From positions 310,001 through 374,000 of the forward strand of contig NZ_JAJGSX010000003.1 of the NCBI RefSeq assembly GCF_021245725.1: a DNA stretch of 64,000 nt. Reading direction: 5' to 3'. Below are positions 34,339 to 47,300 of this stretch, piece by piece (within the stretch, counting starts at the first letter, position 1; every line of letters starts with the position of its first letter). The notes under the pieces were generated by a model. The model saw only the letters and a program-made list of their open reading frames with translations, searched no databases and was not told the origin of the DNA. The position numbers were made by a program, and so were the translations under genes. The DNA is from Pseudonocardia sp. TRM90224 (GTDB lineage Bacteria > Actinomycetota > Actinomycetes > Mycobacteriales > Pseudonocardiaceae).

Positions 34339-34803
34339 TCAGCCAGGCTCCACGTACCGGCGGTCGTTGCTCAGCTGCCGACGCAATGAAGTCCCGGATC
34401 CTGGCGGTCTTCGGTGGAGCGCCGCCGTAGAACGCCACCTACCGTTGAGCCCCTTCCCTTGGGGCGGCTCGCCGATGAACCTGCAGTTGGCCTCGACAAA
34501 ATCATCCGGAACACCGGCTACGAGTTCGAGCGCGGCCACGTCGCGCACGAGCAGGATGTTCGGCGGGAAATCCTCGGAGTCGATCGTGAGGGCCACCCGT
34601 GGATTCGCGGCGAGCGACTTCACCTTCGGGGCGTTGTGAGCGGATCCCATCGCGAAGTCGTTGCCATTCCACGTGTAGCCGATGGGGATCACCCGCGGCG
34701 AACCGTCCTTCGCCGTGTCGGCGAGACGGGCGTGGATCGGCGCCCGCAGCAGCTTCTGCGCTATCGGATCGCCGAGGACGTCGTTGATTTCTGTGCTGTT
34801 CGC
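34339..34803 (-). pseudogene. broken pyridoxamine 5'-phosphate oxidase-family gene
   Basis: Minus-strand frame from 34803 encodes EINDVLGDPIAQKLLRAPIH and then RVIPIGYTWNGNDFAMGSAH, NAPKVKSLAANPRVALTID and ILLVRDVAALELV, the pattern of small PPOX-fold (FMN-binding) proteins. It has no start codon: a TAG (34804-34806) lies directly upstream in frame, next to the fold-back element at 34814. After VEANCRFIGE the sequence turns into basic, unrelated residues (a likely frameshift near 34470), so the C-terminus is also lost. It is probably inactive. The codon use is otherwise normal for the genome, so decay is recent. Confidence 0.7.
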
Positions 34804-34813
34804 CTAGGCAGCC

Positions 34814-35003
34814 TGAGCCGTGTTGAGAAAGTCCTGATCGCGCTCTCCGTGCCCAGATCGTCCCTGGCGGCTCGAACTCGGCACAGCCGCCCCGACCGGG
34901 TACGCGGTGTCGATTGTCTGGGTACGACGGATCGGGGCGGCGCCTTGCCAGGAACGATCTGGATCACGAAGAGCATCGATCCTGACTTCCTAAACACGGC
35001 TTA
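34814..35003. mobile_element. 190-bp fold-back MITE-like element
   Basis: 27-nt ends are inverted repeats with about 21-22 matches: the left end begins TGAGCCGTGTTGAGAAAGTC (34814) and the right end, read on the minus strand from 35003, begins TAAGCCGTGTTTAGGAAGTC. Symmetry continues inside: CCAGATCGTCCCTGGC (about 34852) against the complement of GCCAGGAACGATCTGG (about 34957), and GCCGCCCCGA against TCGGGGCGGC. There is no transposase. The GAGCCGTGT-type ends resemble those of IS5-family (IS427-group) elements of actinobacteria, which is recollection. Target duplication is not clear. Confidence 0.7.
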
Positions 35004-35351
35004 GCGGCATCGCACCACCACCTGACGTGACAGACGTTGGCAGTTGATGACGACCCGCGCCCGGCACATCAACGACCACACGGTTCCACGAGGCGCCCGC
35101 CCGGGCATGGCGGAACTGCCTTGGTTTTCGAGTTCGTCGAAAAGTGTTGGCTCCCCGGACCACCGGTGGTCACCCTGTGCGGGTCGTCGATCGGGTTCGT
35201 CACTGACTACCCGTGAAGATCCCGGTCGGCGGCAGCGCGTGATGCCGGGCGTGTGTGCGTCCGTCCGGCCGGTGGGTCGCTGCCTGTGGCGCGACGTGCC
35301 TCGTTCGTGGTTTCCACACGTCATTCGACACCGTTCCGGGAGCGATCGATC
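35004..35351. other. 348-bp leader region of the giant gene, no gene seen
   Basis: Contains TTTTCGA-GTTCG-TCGAAAA (35125-35143), a hairpin, and GACCACCGGTGGTC (35158-35171), a perfect 14-nt palindrome that could be an operator about 180 bp before the giant ORF. GGGAG at about 35338-35342 is the ribosome site of that ORF. I see no convincing -35/-10 pair. Confidence 0.45.
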
Positions 35352-38300
35352 ATGTCTGCACGCCTTGTTCGCGATGGTGAGGGCCTCGGCCCTGCCATGC
35401 GTGACGGCGTGCGCCCGGTCCGGTTGCGCCTCACGCCGCTCGCGCGGTTGGCACTCGTGCTGCGCTGGACGCTCGGCTCGGCAGGCGGCGCGATCGTCCT
35501 CTGGATGGGAGCGGCGCTGCTCGCCACGCCCGCTTCGGCGGCCGTCGCGGTGCCGATCCAGACGGCGTCGCTCGGCTTCGTCAAGGGCAAGGAGCGACCG
35601 GCGGGAACGCTTCTCGCCGCGGGTGACGACGGTGACGTCGAAAGCGGAGACGACGCCGAAAGCGGCTCCGATGATTCCGGTAGCGATTCGTCGGAAGGAT
35701 CGGGATCGTTCGAGGAGTCGAACTCCGATCGGCAGGACGAGTACTCCGAGAAGTCGGACGACACCGATTCGGATACGTCCCAGGAAACGCCGTCGGAAAC
35801 CGAAGAGGAGTCCGGCGGGCAGGAAGAAGAACGGGCCGGCGAGGGTGACCGGTCCGATGACCTCCGGGCCGACCGTTCCGACGAAAGGTCGGAATCCGAC
35901 CGCGAGGACGGCAACGACTCCTGGGACAGCGGTGAGCTGGAGAGCCGGATCACCGAATGGGCGGACGACCTCGCCGACCGGTTCGTCGACGAGGCCCGGG
36001 AGAACGCCGACGGCGAACGCGATGACAGGTCCGACGAAAGCGACGGGGACGGCGAGCAGAGCCGACACCGGTATCACGACTCGGACGATGCCGAGGACGG
36101 CAACCACGACCGATCGGCCTCCCGCGGGGTTGCGGATCGTGTTGCCGAACCGGCCGAGAACGGCAGCGGCGAAGACGTGAACCGCCAGGTTTCCGAGTGG
36201 GTCGACGAGATGGTCGAGCGGTCGGGAGCGGACGGCGATGAGTACAGTGGCGCTGAGAACGATGATGAGAACGGCGCTGGGTACGGCGATGTGGTCGAAC
36301 GCATCTCCGAATGGGCCGAGCGGCTGGGTGACAAGAGCGGTATCGACAGCAGTGAGATCGACAGCAGTGAGCGCGACAGCGCCGCTGCCGGCGAGCGCGA
36401 CGACGCCGAACCCGAGCACGCCACCGGCGAGCGGCAGCGGGCCGACCACGACCCGGCGGACCTGCCGGACGGGGAGTCCGTGCGCAGGCTGTGCGAGTCG
36501 ATGTCGGGTTGCGGTGATCTCGACTCGTTGCGCTCGGGGCTGGCATCGTCGGTGAGCGCCCGCGGCCCACCGGAGTCCGACGGCGACCGTCGCGGTGACA
36601 TCGGCGACGGCGACGAGGACCGCAACAACCACGGGGACGAGGACGGGCGTTGGTGGGACGACGACGCCGAGCAGGTGGAGAAGGCGCTCGAAAGCCGGAT
36701 CGACAAGGACAACTCCGCGCAGGAGTTGGAGGAGAGCCGCAAGCAGGCGGCCTCGGGTGAGATCACCGCTGACGAGCTGACGACGCGGGAAGCCGCGCAC
36801 ACCGAGCTGGCGACGCAGGCGGACGCCGACAAGGCAGCGCTCTCGGAGGACCACGCCGAGCTGATCGACGAGGTCGTCGACGGGCACCGCGACGTCTCCG
36901 CCCGCGAGACCGCGTTGGAGTCGGGCAAGGCCTCGATGGCCGCCGACGAGTACGAGCGCAGCGCCGCGCAGCTGGAGCAGGACAAGCAGGACCTGTACAC
37001 GTCGACCGACGAGCTGCGCGAGGCGACGAACCGCGACCGCCCGTCGGGAGTGCCGGGCGATGCTCCCGAGGACGGGTCGGCGGCGGGCTGCGGGTCGAGC
37101 GGTGTGTTCGTCGAATGCGGGTCGGTCACCGACAGCGGTGACGGCGAGGAACGGGACAGGTGTGTCGGGCTGGCCGGCGTGTCGAGCGGGTGTGGTGCGT
37201 TTACCGGCTCCGACGGCAACGAGGGCTCCGCTTCGTGTGACCTGAGCGGTGCCGACCAGGGTTGTGGCAGCAGTGCGTCCGCGGGCGGCAGCAAGGCGGA
37301 CGCGTGGTGCTCGATCGGCGACGGGGACTGCGGGCAGTTGTCGCGTGCCGGCCGGGACGGTGCGGGCATGTCGTGCGAGACGGACACGGGATCGTGTCGC
37401 GGCTCCAGCAGTGCACCGACGGAAGATCCCCCGACCGACTCCCGCGCCGAGGGCTCGGTGACGTGCACGGGCGGCTGTGATGTGGACGCGGTCGCGGACC
37501 GCTCCGGCGCCGAGGTCGGGTGCCGATCGGCTGCGGGTTCGTGCGAGTCGAACGGCACGGGTTCGACGACGGGACGGACCGACCGCGCCGACAGCACGCA
37601 GCTGGTGTCGGTCGATGGCACGGACACCCGCTCTGGCGTGGCGTCGGCGAACTGCTCCGCGACTGCGGGCGGGTGCGCCACCACGATCGAGATCGACCTG
37701 GACAACGGCGACGACGCCCGCGCGAACGCCGATGTGGCGTGCGGGGACGGTGCGACGGGTTGCGCGGGTGCTGCTTCGGCGGACACGAAGGCGGGCAGCA
37801 AGGCGAGCAGCATGGCGGGCGACACCGCCACGGCGGCGGAGGCCCGTGAGACCACCGCCGGTGGTGCGGCGAACTGCACCGTCACCGACGGTGGGTGCGA
37901 GGCCTCCAGCGGTGCTCGCGCTGCCGAGGGCACCGCGGGCACCGGCGAGAGCGCGGTCCGCATCGACTGCGACACCGCGACCTGCACGGGCACCGGCGCC
38001 GCCACGACCAGCGGCACGATCACCGCCGGTCCGGCGGTCCGGGAGACCACCGGCGCCGCGACCTGCACCGCTGACGGTGGCGACTGCGACTCCGAGTCGT
38101 CCTCGACTGTCGGGGGCGAGGACGTCGCGCGGCCGGAGCGGTCGGCGCTGCGCCTGGTCACCGCGCCGGCCGCGCGGGTGTTGACGGCGGACAGCAGTGC
38201 GACGAGCCGGGTCGACTGCGGTTCGGCGACCTGCAAGGGCACCGGGGCGGCGGAAACCACCGGCGGCGCCTCCGGTGACATCACCGGCATCCGCGACTCG

Positions 38301-41300
38301 AAGGGTTCGGCGAGCTGCACCGCGAACGGTGGCGGGTGTGCCGCCACCTCGGGCACCGAGGTGGCCGACCGGGCAGCGAGCAGGACCGATCCGGCCGCCG
38401 ACAGGCCCGGCGTGACGGGCCCGGTGAGCGTCTCCACCGCGAACGCGACCATCACCTGCGACGGGTCGGCGACCTCGTGCGGCGGGTCGGCGGCAGCGGC
38501 GACCAGCGCGCGGGACACCGCCGTGCTCGCAGGGGCGCGTGGCACCGGCTCGACGGCGGAGTGCGCCGTCACCAACGGCGGTTGCACGGGTGCGGCGAGT
38601 TCGAAGGCCTCGTCCGCGCCCGACTTTCAGGTGCTCGACCCGGCAACCGGCAAGCCGGTCGCCGGGCAGCCGTCGACCGGTCCGTCGTCGACGGCGTCGT
38701 CGAACGCGACGATCAGCTGCGATGCGGGGGACAACTGCTCGGGCACGATCCGGACCACCACCACCACCGCGTTCGAGGGCACCGCGGCGCCGCGGACGTC
38801 CGAGGGCACCGCGGCCTGCACGGGAGGCACGGGCGGCTGCGAGGTCAGGTCGGAGTCGAGCGCTTCGAGCGGGCCGGGTGCTGCGCTCGCGTTCGCGGCC
38901 GAGGACACGAAGGTCAACGTCGCCCGACTGCCAGCGGGTCCGTCGGCGGCATCGGTGGCCGGTGCGGTGCTGGTGTGCGACGGCGCGAAGCTCTGCGACG
39001 GCAAGGTCACCTCGTCCGCGAGTGCGACGGATCCGGCCGTGTCGGCCGATCCGCGTGGCTCCCACGGCGAGGGCAGCTGCGCCGGTGTCTCCGGCGGTGT
39101 GTGCCAGGCCGTCACGAACTCGGGTGCCTCGTCGGGGCCGGACGCGAACGTGATCGCCCCGGTGGTGCAGGCGAAGTCGACGGCAAACGCGACGGTGACG
39201 CAGGAAGGGACCGGCGAGGAGCAGCCGTCGCAGAACCGCAAGGACGAGCAGCCCGCGAGCCCGCCGGCGCCGACGGCGCCGGGTTCGTCGGCGAACTCGG
39301 GCGGGCCGACGGTGGCAGGGGCGTCGAGCTGGTCGATGGCCAGCGCGACCCTCGACTGCGCTCAGGGCACCAGCTGCACGGGTACGGCGTCCAGCTCAGC
39401 GGCCGGTTCCGACGGCCCGTCGACCGTGACCGGGGCGAACGGGGCCCGCGGCCCACCGGAGGGTGGATCGACCTCCAGCGGTAGCTGCGCCGGTTCGGGT
39501 GGTTGCCAGGTTCGGACGAGTTCGACCGCGGGCGCGGGCCAGGTCGTGGCCGACGTGATCGCGGAGCAGCAGAACACCACCGCCGAGACCCTCGCCGAGA
39601 AGGCCGAGCAGGCGGAACAGGACGCGAAGAAGGCTCAGCAGGCCGCCGCCCGCGAGGGCGCGACCGCGGAGCAGAAGCAGAAGGCCACGGAGTCCGCCGC
39701 CGCCGCGAAGAAGGCGACGGAGGCCGCGACCGAGGCAGCCGAGCTGGCGAAGAAGCCGGTGACCGGCGCCCCGGCGACGATGTCGGAGTCCTCGGCGGCT
39801 GCGCAGTGCCTCGCGAAGGACTGCACGGCCACCGCGGTGGCCGACGCGATCACCGGCGCGGCGCTGGCAGGGGAGCGCGACCCGGCGACCGCGAGCCGTT
39901 CGCGTGCCGAGTCGACGTGCACCGCGGCTGCGAAGGGTTGTGGCGTGAGCGCGGCGTCGGCCGCCACCACCACGACGAACAGTGGGCTGCCGGAGAGCAC
40001 CACCCAAGGCGCCCCGATGCTGGCCGGCCGCTCCGGCACGACGCAGGCGAGCGCGTCGCTGCAGTGCCCCGACAAGGGGTGCGCCGGCTCGGTGACCAGC
40101 GAGTCCACCTCGGCCGCTTCCCCGGACGGCGGCGCGCAGGCGGCGATCGCCGCTGCCCGGCCCGAGGCCCGCGCTGCCGGTGGCGGGAACAGCGACGCGA
40201 CCGACCCGACCAGCGTCTCGGTCGCCGCCGCGAGAGCCGCCTGCACCGGCGACGGGCCGTGCGACGCCGGCGTCGGCACGAGCGCGACAGCAGGGGCCTC
40301 CGCCGCCACCCGCGTCGGCACCACCAGCTCCACCGTCCAGGGCAGCTGCTCGACGGGAAGCGGGACGTGCCCCGTCACGGCGAGCAGCACCACGGTTGTC
40401 ACCGACGACCCGGCCACGATCACCGACACCCTCCGGACGGCCACGGCGCCCGGCAGGCCGCAGACGGCCCAGGCGCTCGCCACGACGAGCTGCGCCGCGG
40501 CGGCCGCGTGCGAGGGCGGCACGAGCGGGTTCGCTGCGGACTCCACCGCCGAGGTGTCGGCGGGCTGCGTCGGCACCGGGTGCACCACCCGGATCGAGGG
40601 CAACGCCCAGTTCTCCGCGCCGGAGGGCACGAACACGGCCTCCACGTCGTCGACCTGCACGGCGGGCACCGACGGCAACTGCGCCGCAGGCGGGCAGGTC
40701 GGGGCGTCCGCCGCCGGGACCCAGGTGTCGTCGTCCTGCTCGGGTGATGCCGGCGCGGCGTGCACGTACGCGTTCTCGGCCCGCTCGGCGGCGCAGGGCG
40801 GCGCCGGCGGCAGCACGGCCACCGCGAACGCCGCGTGCGGGACCAGCGGCGGCGCCGGTTCCGGCTGGTGCGCGACCAACGCGATCGCCGTGGCCGAGCC
40901 GGGTTCTGCGATGGCGGCGGCCGGGTGCGTGGGCAGCACGAACGCCGGCTGCACCTACAGCTACCGGGCCGCCTCGTCGGCGTCGGACTCCGGGCGGGGA
41001 GCCAGGGCCTCGGCGAAGGCGCTGGGCCACGGCGGTGGGACGTTCGGGCAGGGCGAGGTCATGGTCTCCGCGCAGGCGTCGGCCCAGCCGGGCAGCGCGA
41101 TGGCAGCGGCGTCCTGCCAGGGATCGGCCGGGACGAACTGCTCCTACTCCTACTCCGCCTCGGCGTCGGCCGCGGCGTCCGGGCCGGGTTCGAAGGCGTC
41201 GGCGAACGCGGCGGGCCACGGCGGTGGGACGTTCGGGCAGGGCCAGGTCATGGTCTCCGCGCAGGCGTCGGCCGGACCGGGCAGCGCGCAGGCCGCAGCC

Positions 41301-44300
41301 TCCTGCCAGGGCTCACCCGGTACGACGTGCTCGCACTCGTACTCGGCTTCGGCGAGCGCGTCGGCCAGCTGGAGCGGGCCGGGCGGCCGCAGCGAGGCAC
41401 GCGCCTCTGCCAGCGGTTCCGGCGGTGGCGGCATGGGCGGCGGCGGTGTTGCGGTCTCGGCGCAGGCGTCGGCGGGCCCCGGGTACGCGAACGCGTCGGC
41501 GAGCTGTTCCGGCGCGGCGAACTGCACCACGAGCTTCTACGCCCACACCGAGCTCAACGAGGCCGTCCAGCGCCCCGAAGGGCTCTACACCGCCTTCGCG
41601 TGGGCGACGTGCGGCGGTGGCGGCTCCAGCGGTGGCGGCTGCGGCGTCACCGCCGAGGTGAACGCGCTCGCCGGGCTGGCGCGGTCCGGCTGCTCCGGCG
41701 ACGGCTGGTGCAACAAGGACTCCGGCGCCGCCTTCATCCCGGCGGTGCCGCCGCCGACACCCGGCGCAGGGCCGGACGGCCTCGACGGCAACGTCCACGG
41801 CGCCACCGTCGACTGCAACCTCGCTGCGGGGATGTGCGACGTCACGATGTTCGAGGAGGACCGGGCGGCGAAGGACACGCCGTCGACGAAGTGCCCGATC
41901 CCGTGCGCGATGGCGGGTAGGAGTGGCCAGACCGTCGACGTCGACGCCACCGGCAAGGCCACGGTGAGGAACCCGCGGGTGGCGAACCAGCCCGCGCTCG
42001 GTGTCGACGTGAACGTCGGCACCGAGGGCGGCGCGTCCGCCGTCGCCGACCGGAAGGGACGGGCGGGCGGCTGGGTGCGCGGGCTCAACTCGACCACCTA
42101 TGACAGCTACAGCGGATCGACGGTCACCTACGACCGCCGGACGCCGAGCAACGTCCACCGCATGACGTTCGCCGACCCGACCGGCGGCACGTTCCGCACC
42201 GAGTGCCCCAACGGTTGTTCCGGCAACGTCGGATTCCGCGAGAAGATGGAGCACTTCGTCATCGCGGGCACCAACGCCAAGATCAACGCGATCGACCAGG
42301 CGGGCCACCAGTCCGACATCTCGTGGAACGGCATCGGCAGGCTCACCCCGTACGGGAAGCCGACGCTCTTCGCGGACGGCAACGGCCCCGCGAACCTGAA
42401 CGGCGGGTTCACCCGCGTACTCGGCCCCGGGCTGGACGCGAACGGCACCATGCAGCCTGGATCGTTTGTCATGACCGGGCAGAGCGGCAGCTTCTTCCTC
42501 AGCAACGGCTTCAAGTACGAGAACGTCAACAAGAACCCTGGCGAGTTCGACCGCCTCGAAGGCGTGTTCGGCAACGCGGACGGCACGGGCGGGCGCGCGG
42601 CCTGCAACGGTCCGTGCGTCGAGACGATGCCCGATCGCATCGCGAAGCAGGTCACATGCACGACGGGTTGTGAGTACGCGTTGCGCAACATCCCGGAGGA
42701 AGACCGCGTCCTCGGGTCCACGGCGTGCGAGAACTGCTTCATGGAGCGCGAGTTCCGGCCGACGCCGGGCGCGCCGAACGGCTACTTCTCGATGACCAAT
42801 CACGCCAAGAGCCCGATCTTCCACGTCAACGCCACCGGCGAGGGCCAGACGTGCAAGGAGGCGTGCCGGTTCACGAACGTCTCACCGGATGGGCAGGGCA
42901 ACGGCGGGTACACGGTCTGCACCGGCACCGGCTGCGTGATCGGCAGTTCCCGCACCGGTGAGGTGCTGGAGCCCTGGAAGGCCGGCATGGACGGCGACCC
43001 GAGCAGGGTCCTCGTCCCGGGCGCAACCTTCGACGAGAAGGACCCTGCCGGGAAGACCAACACGATCGGTCTCTTCTTCGGCAACGCCGACGGGAGCGGC
43101 CGCCGTTACGTGTGCGCCGACATCTGCCAGAACTTCAACCTCAACGGCGTGGTCAAGGAGGGCGAGTACCGCTACCCGGCCAAGCTCCCGACGGGGACGT
43201 CGACGATGTACGACTGGGTCGCGTCGCCCAACCGCGGCTGGCTGCCGCACACCGTGCGCCCCGGCGAGACCAGGCCGACCATGAACACGCCGCTCGACAA
43301 GCAGATCGCGCTGTCGATGGGGCTGGACCCGAACGACCCGAACGCGCAGCTCCCGCTGTACTCCGCAGGCCTCTACAACTCGCTGACGCCGCAGGAGCGC
43401 GAGCAGTACGACAAGCTCGTCACGATGTCGGGCGCCAACTCCGACATCGCGCTCGGCGCCTTCTACGAGGCCAGGATCCGCGATGACGCGATGCGGGAGA
43501 AGTCGCCGGCCCTGCTCGGCAAGATGCGTGACGTCTACAACGGCATCGAGGCCTACCGCGGCAACCGCGACCTCGCCGCGCTGCAGGCGATCGATCCCAC
43601 CATCAGGGACATCGACGCCGCCATCGGCGACGGGACGACCGGTCCGCTCGCGCAGTGGCTCGCCGACCGCGGCACGATCGACAGCATCATGCTGGCCAAC
43701 CTGCGGCTGGACCTGAAGAACGCCGACGCCGCGCTGCAGTCCGATCCGAACGTGCTCCGCAGGATCAACGCGATCGACCCGCAGCTGACGAAGGACATCC
43801 GCAAGGACAACCCGTCGTTGACTCCCTTCGAGGTCTCGCAGATCCACCTCGACCGGATCCGCGGCGAGTACGGACTCGCGCAGACCGCGGCGATGGGGCT
43901 GGCCATCGAGCAGGGCAAGTTGAAGGGCCGGATCGCCGCGTTCGAGAAGGACCGGGCGGCGTTCGACAGCTCGCCGAACCAGACCCAGCAGTGGGCGAAC
44001 GCACTCAACAGCACGCGCAACAAGCTGCTCGACGACATCGGCCGCTCGAACGACGCGATCGGGCCCGTGATGGACCGGATGGCGCAGTCGGGCGCGATGT
44101 TGCGGACCGTCGACCTCGCGATGGTCAGCGGCTCCCCCGACAAGGCGTGGGCCGGCCAGATGATCCGGACCAACGGCGACATCGCGCGCTTCACCGGGCT
44201 GGCCCGCGCCATGGACGCCTCGAAGGACAAGGCGCAGCTGGACCGCGCGCCGAGCATCCACCGCTACGGAACGTTCGCCGAGCTGACCTACGCGTCGCTG

Positions 44301-47300
44301 CGGCACAACCCGATCGACCCGAACGAGCGGCTCGGCCGGTTCGTCCCGCTGCCGTCCACGGGACGTAACGACACCTATTTCGCACGCACCGCCGCGGTGA
44401 ACATGGAGGTGATGCGCCACCTCGCCGACGACGAGGCGCGCGGCCAGTTCGAGGCCAGGTACCAGACGGACGCACTGGCCAACATCGCCGCCTTCCAGAC
44501 CGGGCAGCAGTACCTCGACGAGCACATGCGGACGAGGAGCGTCGACGAGAACGCGCGCCGGCAGAAACTGGCCGAGCAGGGCGTCACCGGTCAGAAGGCC
44601 GAAGAGGTGCTGGCCGTGCTGCGCGCGGGCGGCCCCGACGTCGTCGCGATCCCGATGATGTACAGCGACACGGCCAGCGGAGTGACCTCGGAGCCGATGC
44701 TGTTCAAGAGGGGCGACGGCGTCTTCGTCGACCGGTTCGGCGGCACCTACGCGAGCATCGACGAGTACCGAAACACAGGCACGGAGGGCTTCTCCCTCGA
44801 CGGGCGCCTCTCGTGGTCGGACACCATCGCGGGCAACGACACCGGGCCGGTGTCGCTGACCGGCGGGGCAGCGCGGTACCGCACGACCGGCCAGCAGGTC
44901 GGCGACTACGCCACGACCGGCGCCATCGTCGCTCTCACCATCCTCGCCGCCACCGCCACCGGCGGCACTGCGGTGGTCGCCGGCAGTGCGGCGATCGCAA
45001 CCGGCATCGGGGCGTCGGCCGCCAACCTGGCCGACAGGGCCAGCCACAACCAGTCCGTCAGCTGGAGCGACCCGAACGCCCGCGCCGAGTACGTCAGCGC
45101 AGGCCTGAGCGCGTTGCCGCTGGTCGGACGGGGTGCCGCGGCCGTCCCGAGAATCGCGAGGGTCGCGCCCGGCGTCGTGCGGGCGGCCGACCGCACGGCC
45201 ATCGCGGGCGGCGCCTCGATGCTCGCCTCGAACGTCTCCTCAACGGTCGACGGATGGGGCCGGCTCGGGCCGAACGGGCGGTTCGACGCCGTGTCCGGGA
45301 TCGTGCAGGGCGCCGCGATGCTCGGCGCGCCCGCTGCGACGAAGGGCGGCCGCGCCGGCCTGACCTACAGCTTCACCGGCCGCCCGCCGCAGGGCGGCGG
45401 CGCCACCGCGCGGGCGCCGGTGCTCGACGGATTGGGGATCGTCAGGGGCGGGTTCGGACGGCCCGCGGGCATGGACGGAATCGGCGGACCTGTCCCGGCA
45501 TCGACGAAGTGGGCCGGGACGGTCCGCTTGCCGGCCGAGGGGCCGATTCGCGGCGCGGACGGGCGGCCGACGTTCTCCGTCGCGCTGGGCGGTGGGCGAG
45601 CACCGGCCGGCGGGCAGCCCCTGAGCACGGCGTACAAGCCGGTCGGTGCGCTGCGCCTGCCGGATGGAGCCCCGGTGAACTGGGGCGGCGGCCGTCCGAC
45701 CTTCTCCATCGCGCCGGACGGCGCATGGGTGCCGGCCACGGGTCGGCGCGCGCCCTCGACGTACTCGCCCAGGATCGCGCTGGCAGATGCGCCGATCGAG
45801 CGCAGCACGCCGGTGTCCCGCAGCACGCGGATCGCCGACTTCAGACCGGAGGCCCGCCAGGTCGGCGGCGTGCTCGCCGCGCTCGGGTCGCTTGTCGTGC
45901 CGGTCGCTCACGGTGCTCCGCCGGGCTTGGTGAACGCCGCCGCACATGCGCCCGCTGTTCCGGGCAAGGGCGCCGTCGCGGGCCTGAAGCTGCCCGTCCA
46001 GCCCCGCACGCCACAGGCGCAGCAGCTGTCCAAGGCGTGGGCGGCCGGCGAGCAGCCCGGCGGCGGGGCCGCGGCGCCGGGCGCGCTGCGCCTGCCGGGG
46101 ACGGCAGCGGTGACGGGCGCCTCGACGATCGGTGGTATCGACGCAGCGACCACCGGATCGGACGCCCGGCTGCACGGCCTGGCGTTCGGGTCGCAGGTCG
46201 CGCTGACACCCGAGCTGGAGCGGGCGCTGCGGGACGGCACGCTCGGTGGGCTGCGGATGGTGCCCACCCGCAGCGGGACGACACTCCCCACCGAGGTGCG
46301 GGCGCTGGTCAGGGCGAAGATGTGGAACGACCTGCATGGGGCGGCGACACGGGACCTGTCGTTGGCCATCGACGCCTCGGCGATGCTGTCGCACGGGAAC
46401 GCGGTCGCGCTGTACGGCGGCGAACTCTTCCGGGGCGGCTACGCGGGGCCGGCGGTCAGCGACCAGCTGGTGCTGCCTCGTTACGGACCTGCGCAGCAGT
46501 ACGCGCCGTGGTGGTCCGACGTCGGCCCGACCGCGGCGCGCCGCGGCGCGATCGAATCGGCCGCTGTGCTCGACGTGCTCGCCGGCACGGGCGCGGCAGG
46601 CGCGGCGTTGCGGGCGGCGGTCGACGCGGGGCTGCCCGCCGCGGCCGCGGCCGACCTCGTCGCGGACGTCCGTTCGAGCGCGCCGCTGGTCGCCGAGGGA
46701 GCGGTGGCCGGGTTCGGCGAGCGCAACGGGCTGCCGTGGACCCTCGAACAGCGCCGGGCGCTCGTCGACGCCGTGCACGATGTCGGCAGCGGGCTGCCCG
46801 GCGCGCAGCCGGCCGCGCTGGCGACGTGGCGGGCGCAGGTGCGAGCCCGGTACGACGGGCTGCTCGCGCAGGCGAGAACCGTGGACCAGTGGTTCCAGCC
46901 GTGGCGGCAGCGGATGGTGGACGAGCTGAACGCGGCCGCGGACGCACTCGTCCGAACCCTGCCGCACCAGGCGAACCTGCCGCCCGAGAGGCGCGAGCCC
47001 GGCCGGCGCCAGCAGGTGAGCTGGCAGAAGGAAGCCGGCCGGATACTGGCGGAGGTCGCGGATCTGCGTGCTGCCGCTGCGCGACGGCAGGTGGAAGTGG
47101 ACTGGGCGATGGCGCGGGAGTGGCTGCGCCTGACCGCGCTGGCTGCCGACCACGCCCACACGTCGGACCTGCACCTGTTGCGGGTGGAGGCGGCGCAGAG
47201 GGAGGCGGCGCAGAGGGAGGCAGCGCAGAGGGAGGCAGCGCAGAGGGAGGCAGGGCGCAGAGCGGAGCTGCAGCAGGCGGAGACCCGCTCGGTGCCACCG

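Noticed and set aside
35001..39065. A 1,354-codon open frame on the minus strand
   Set aside because: Low-complexity Arg/Gly/Val sequence antisense to the acidic and Cys-rich parts of the giant gene, which carries the signal peptide and regular repeats.
44700..45100. DUF4781 assignment for part of the giant protein
   Set aside because: The FVDRFGGTYASIDEY and ADRASHNQSVSWSDPNAR stretches only loosely recall that family; not firm enough to list as a separate domain.
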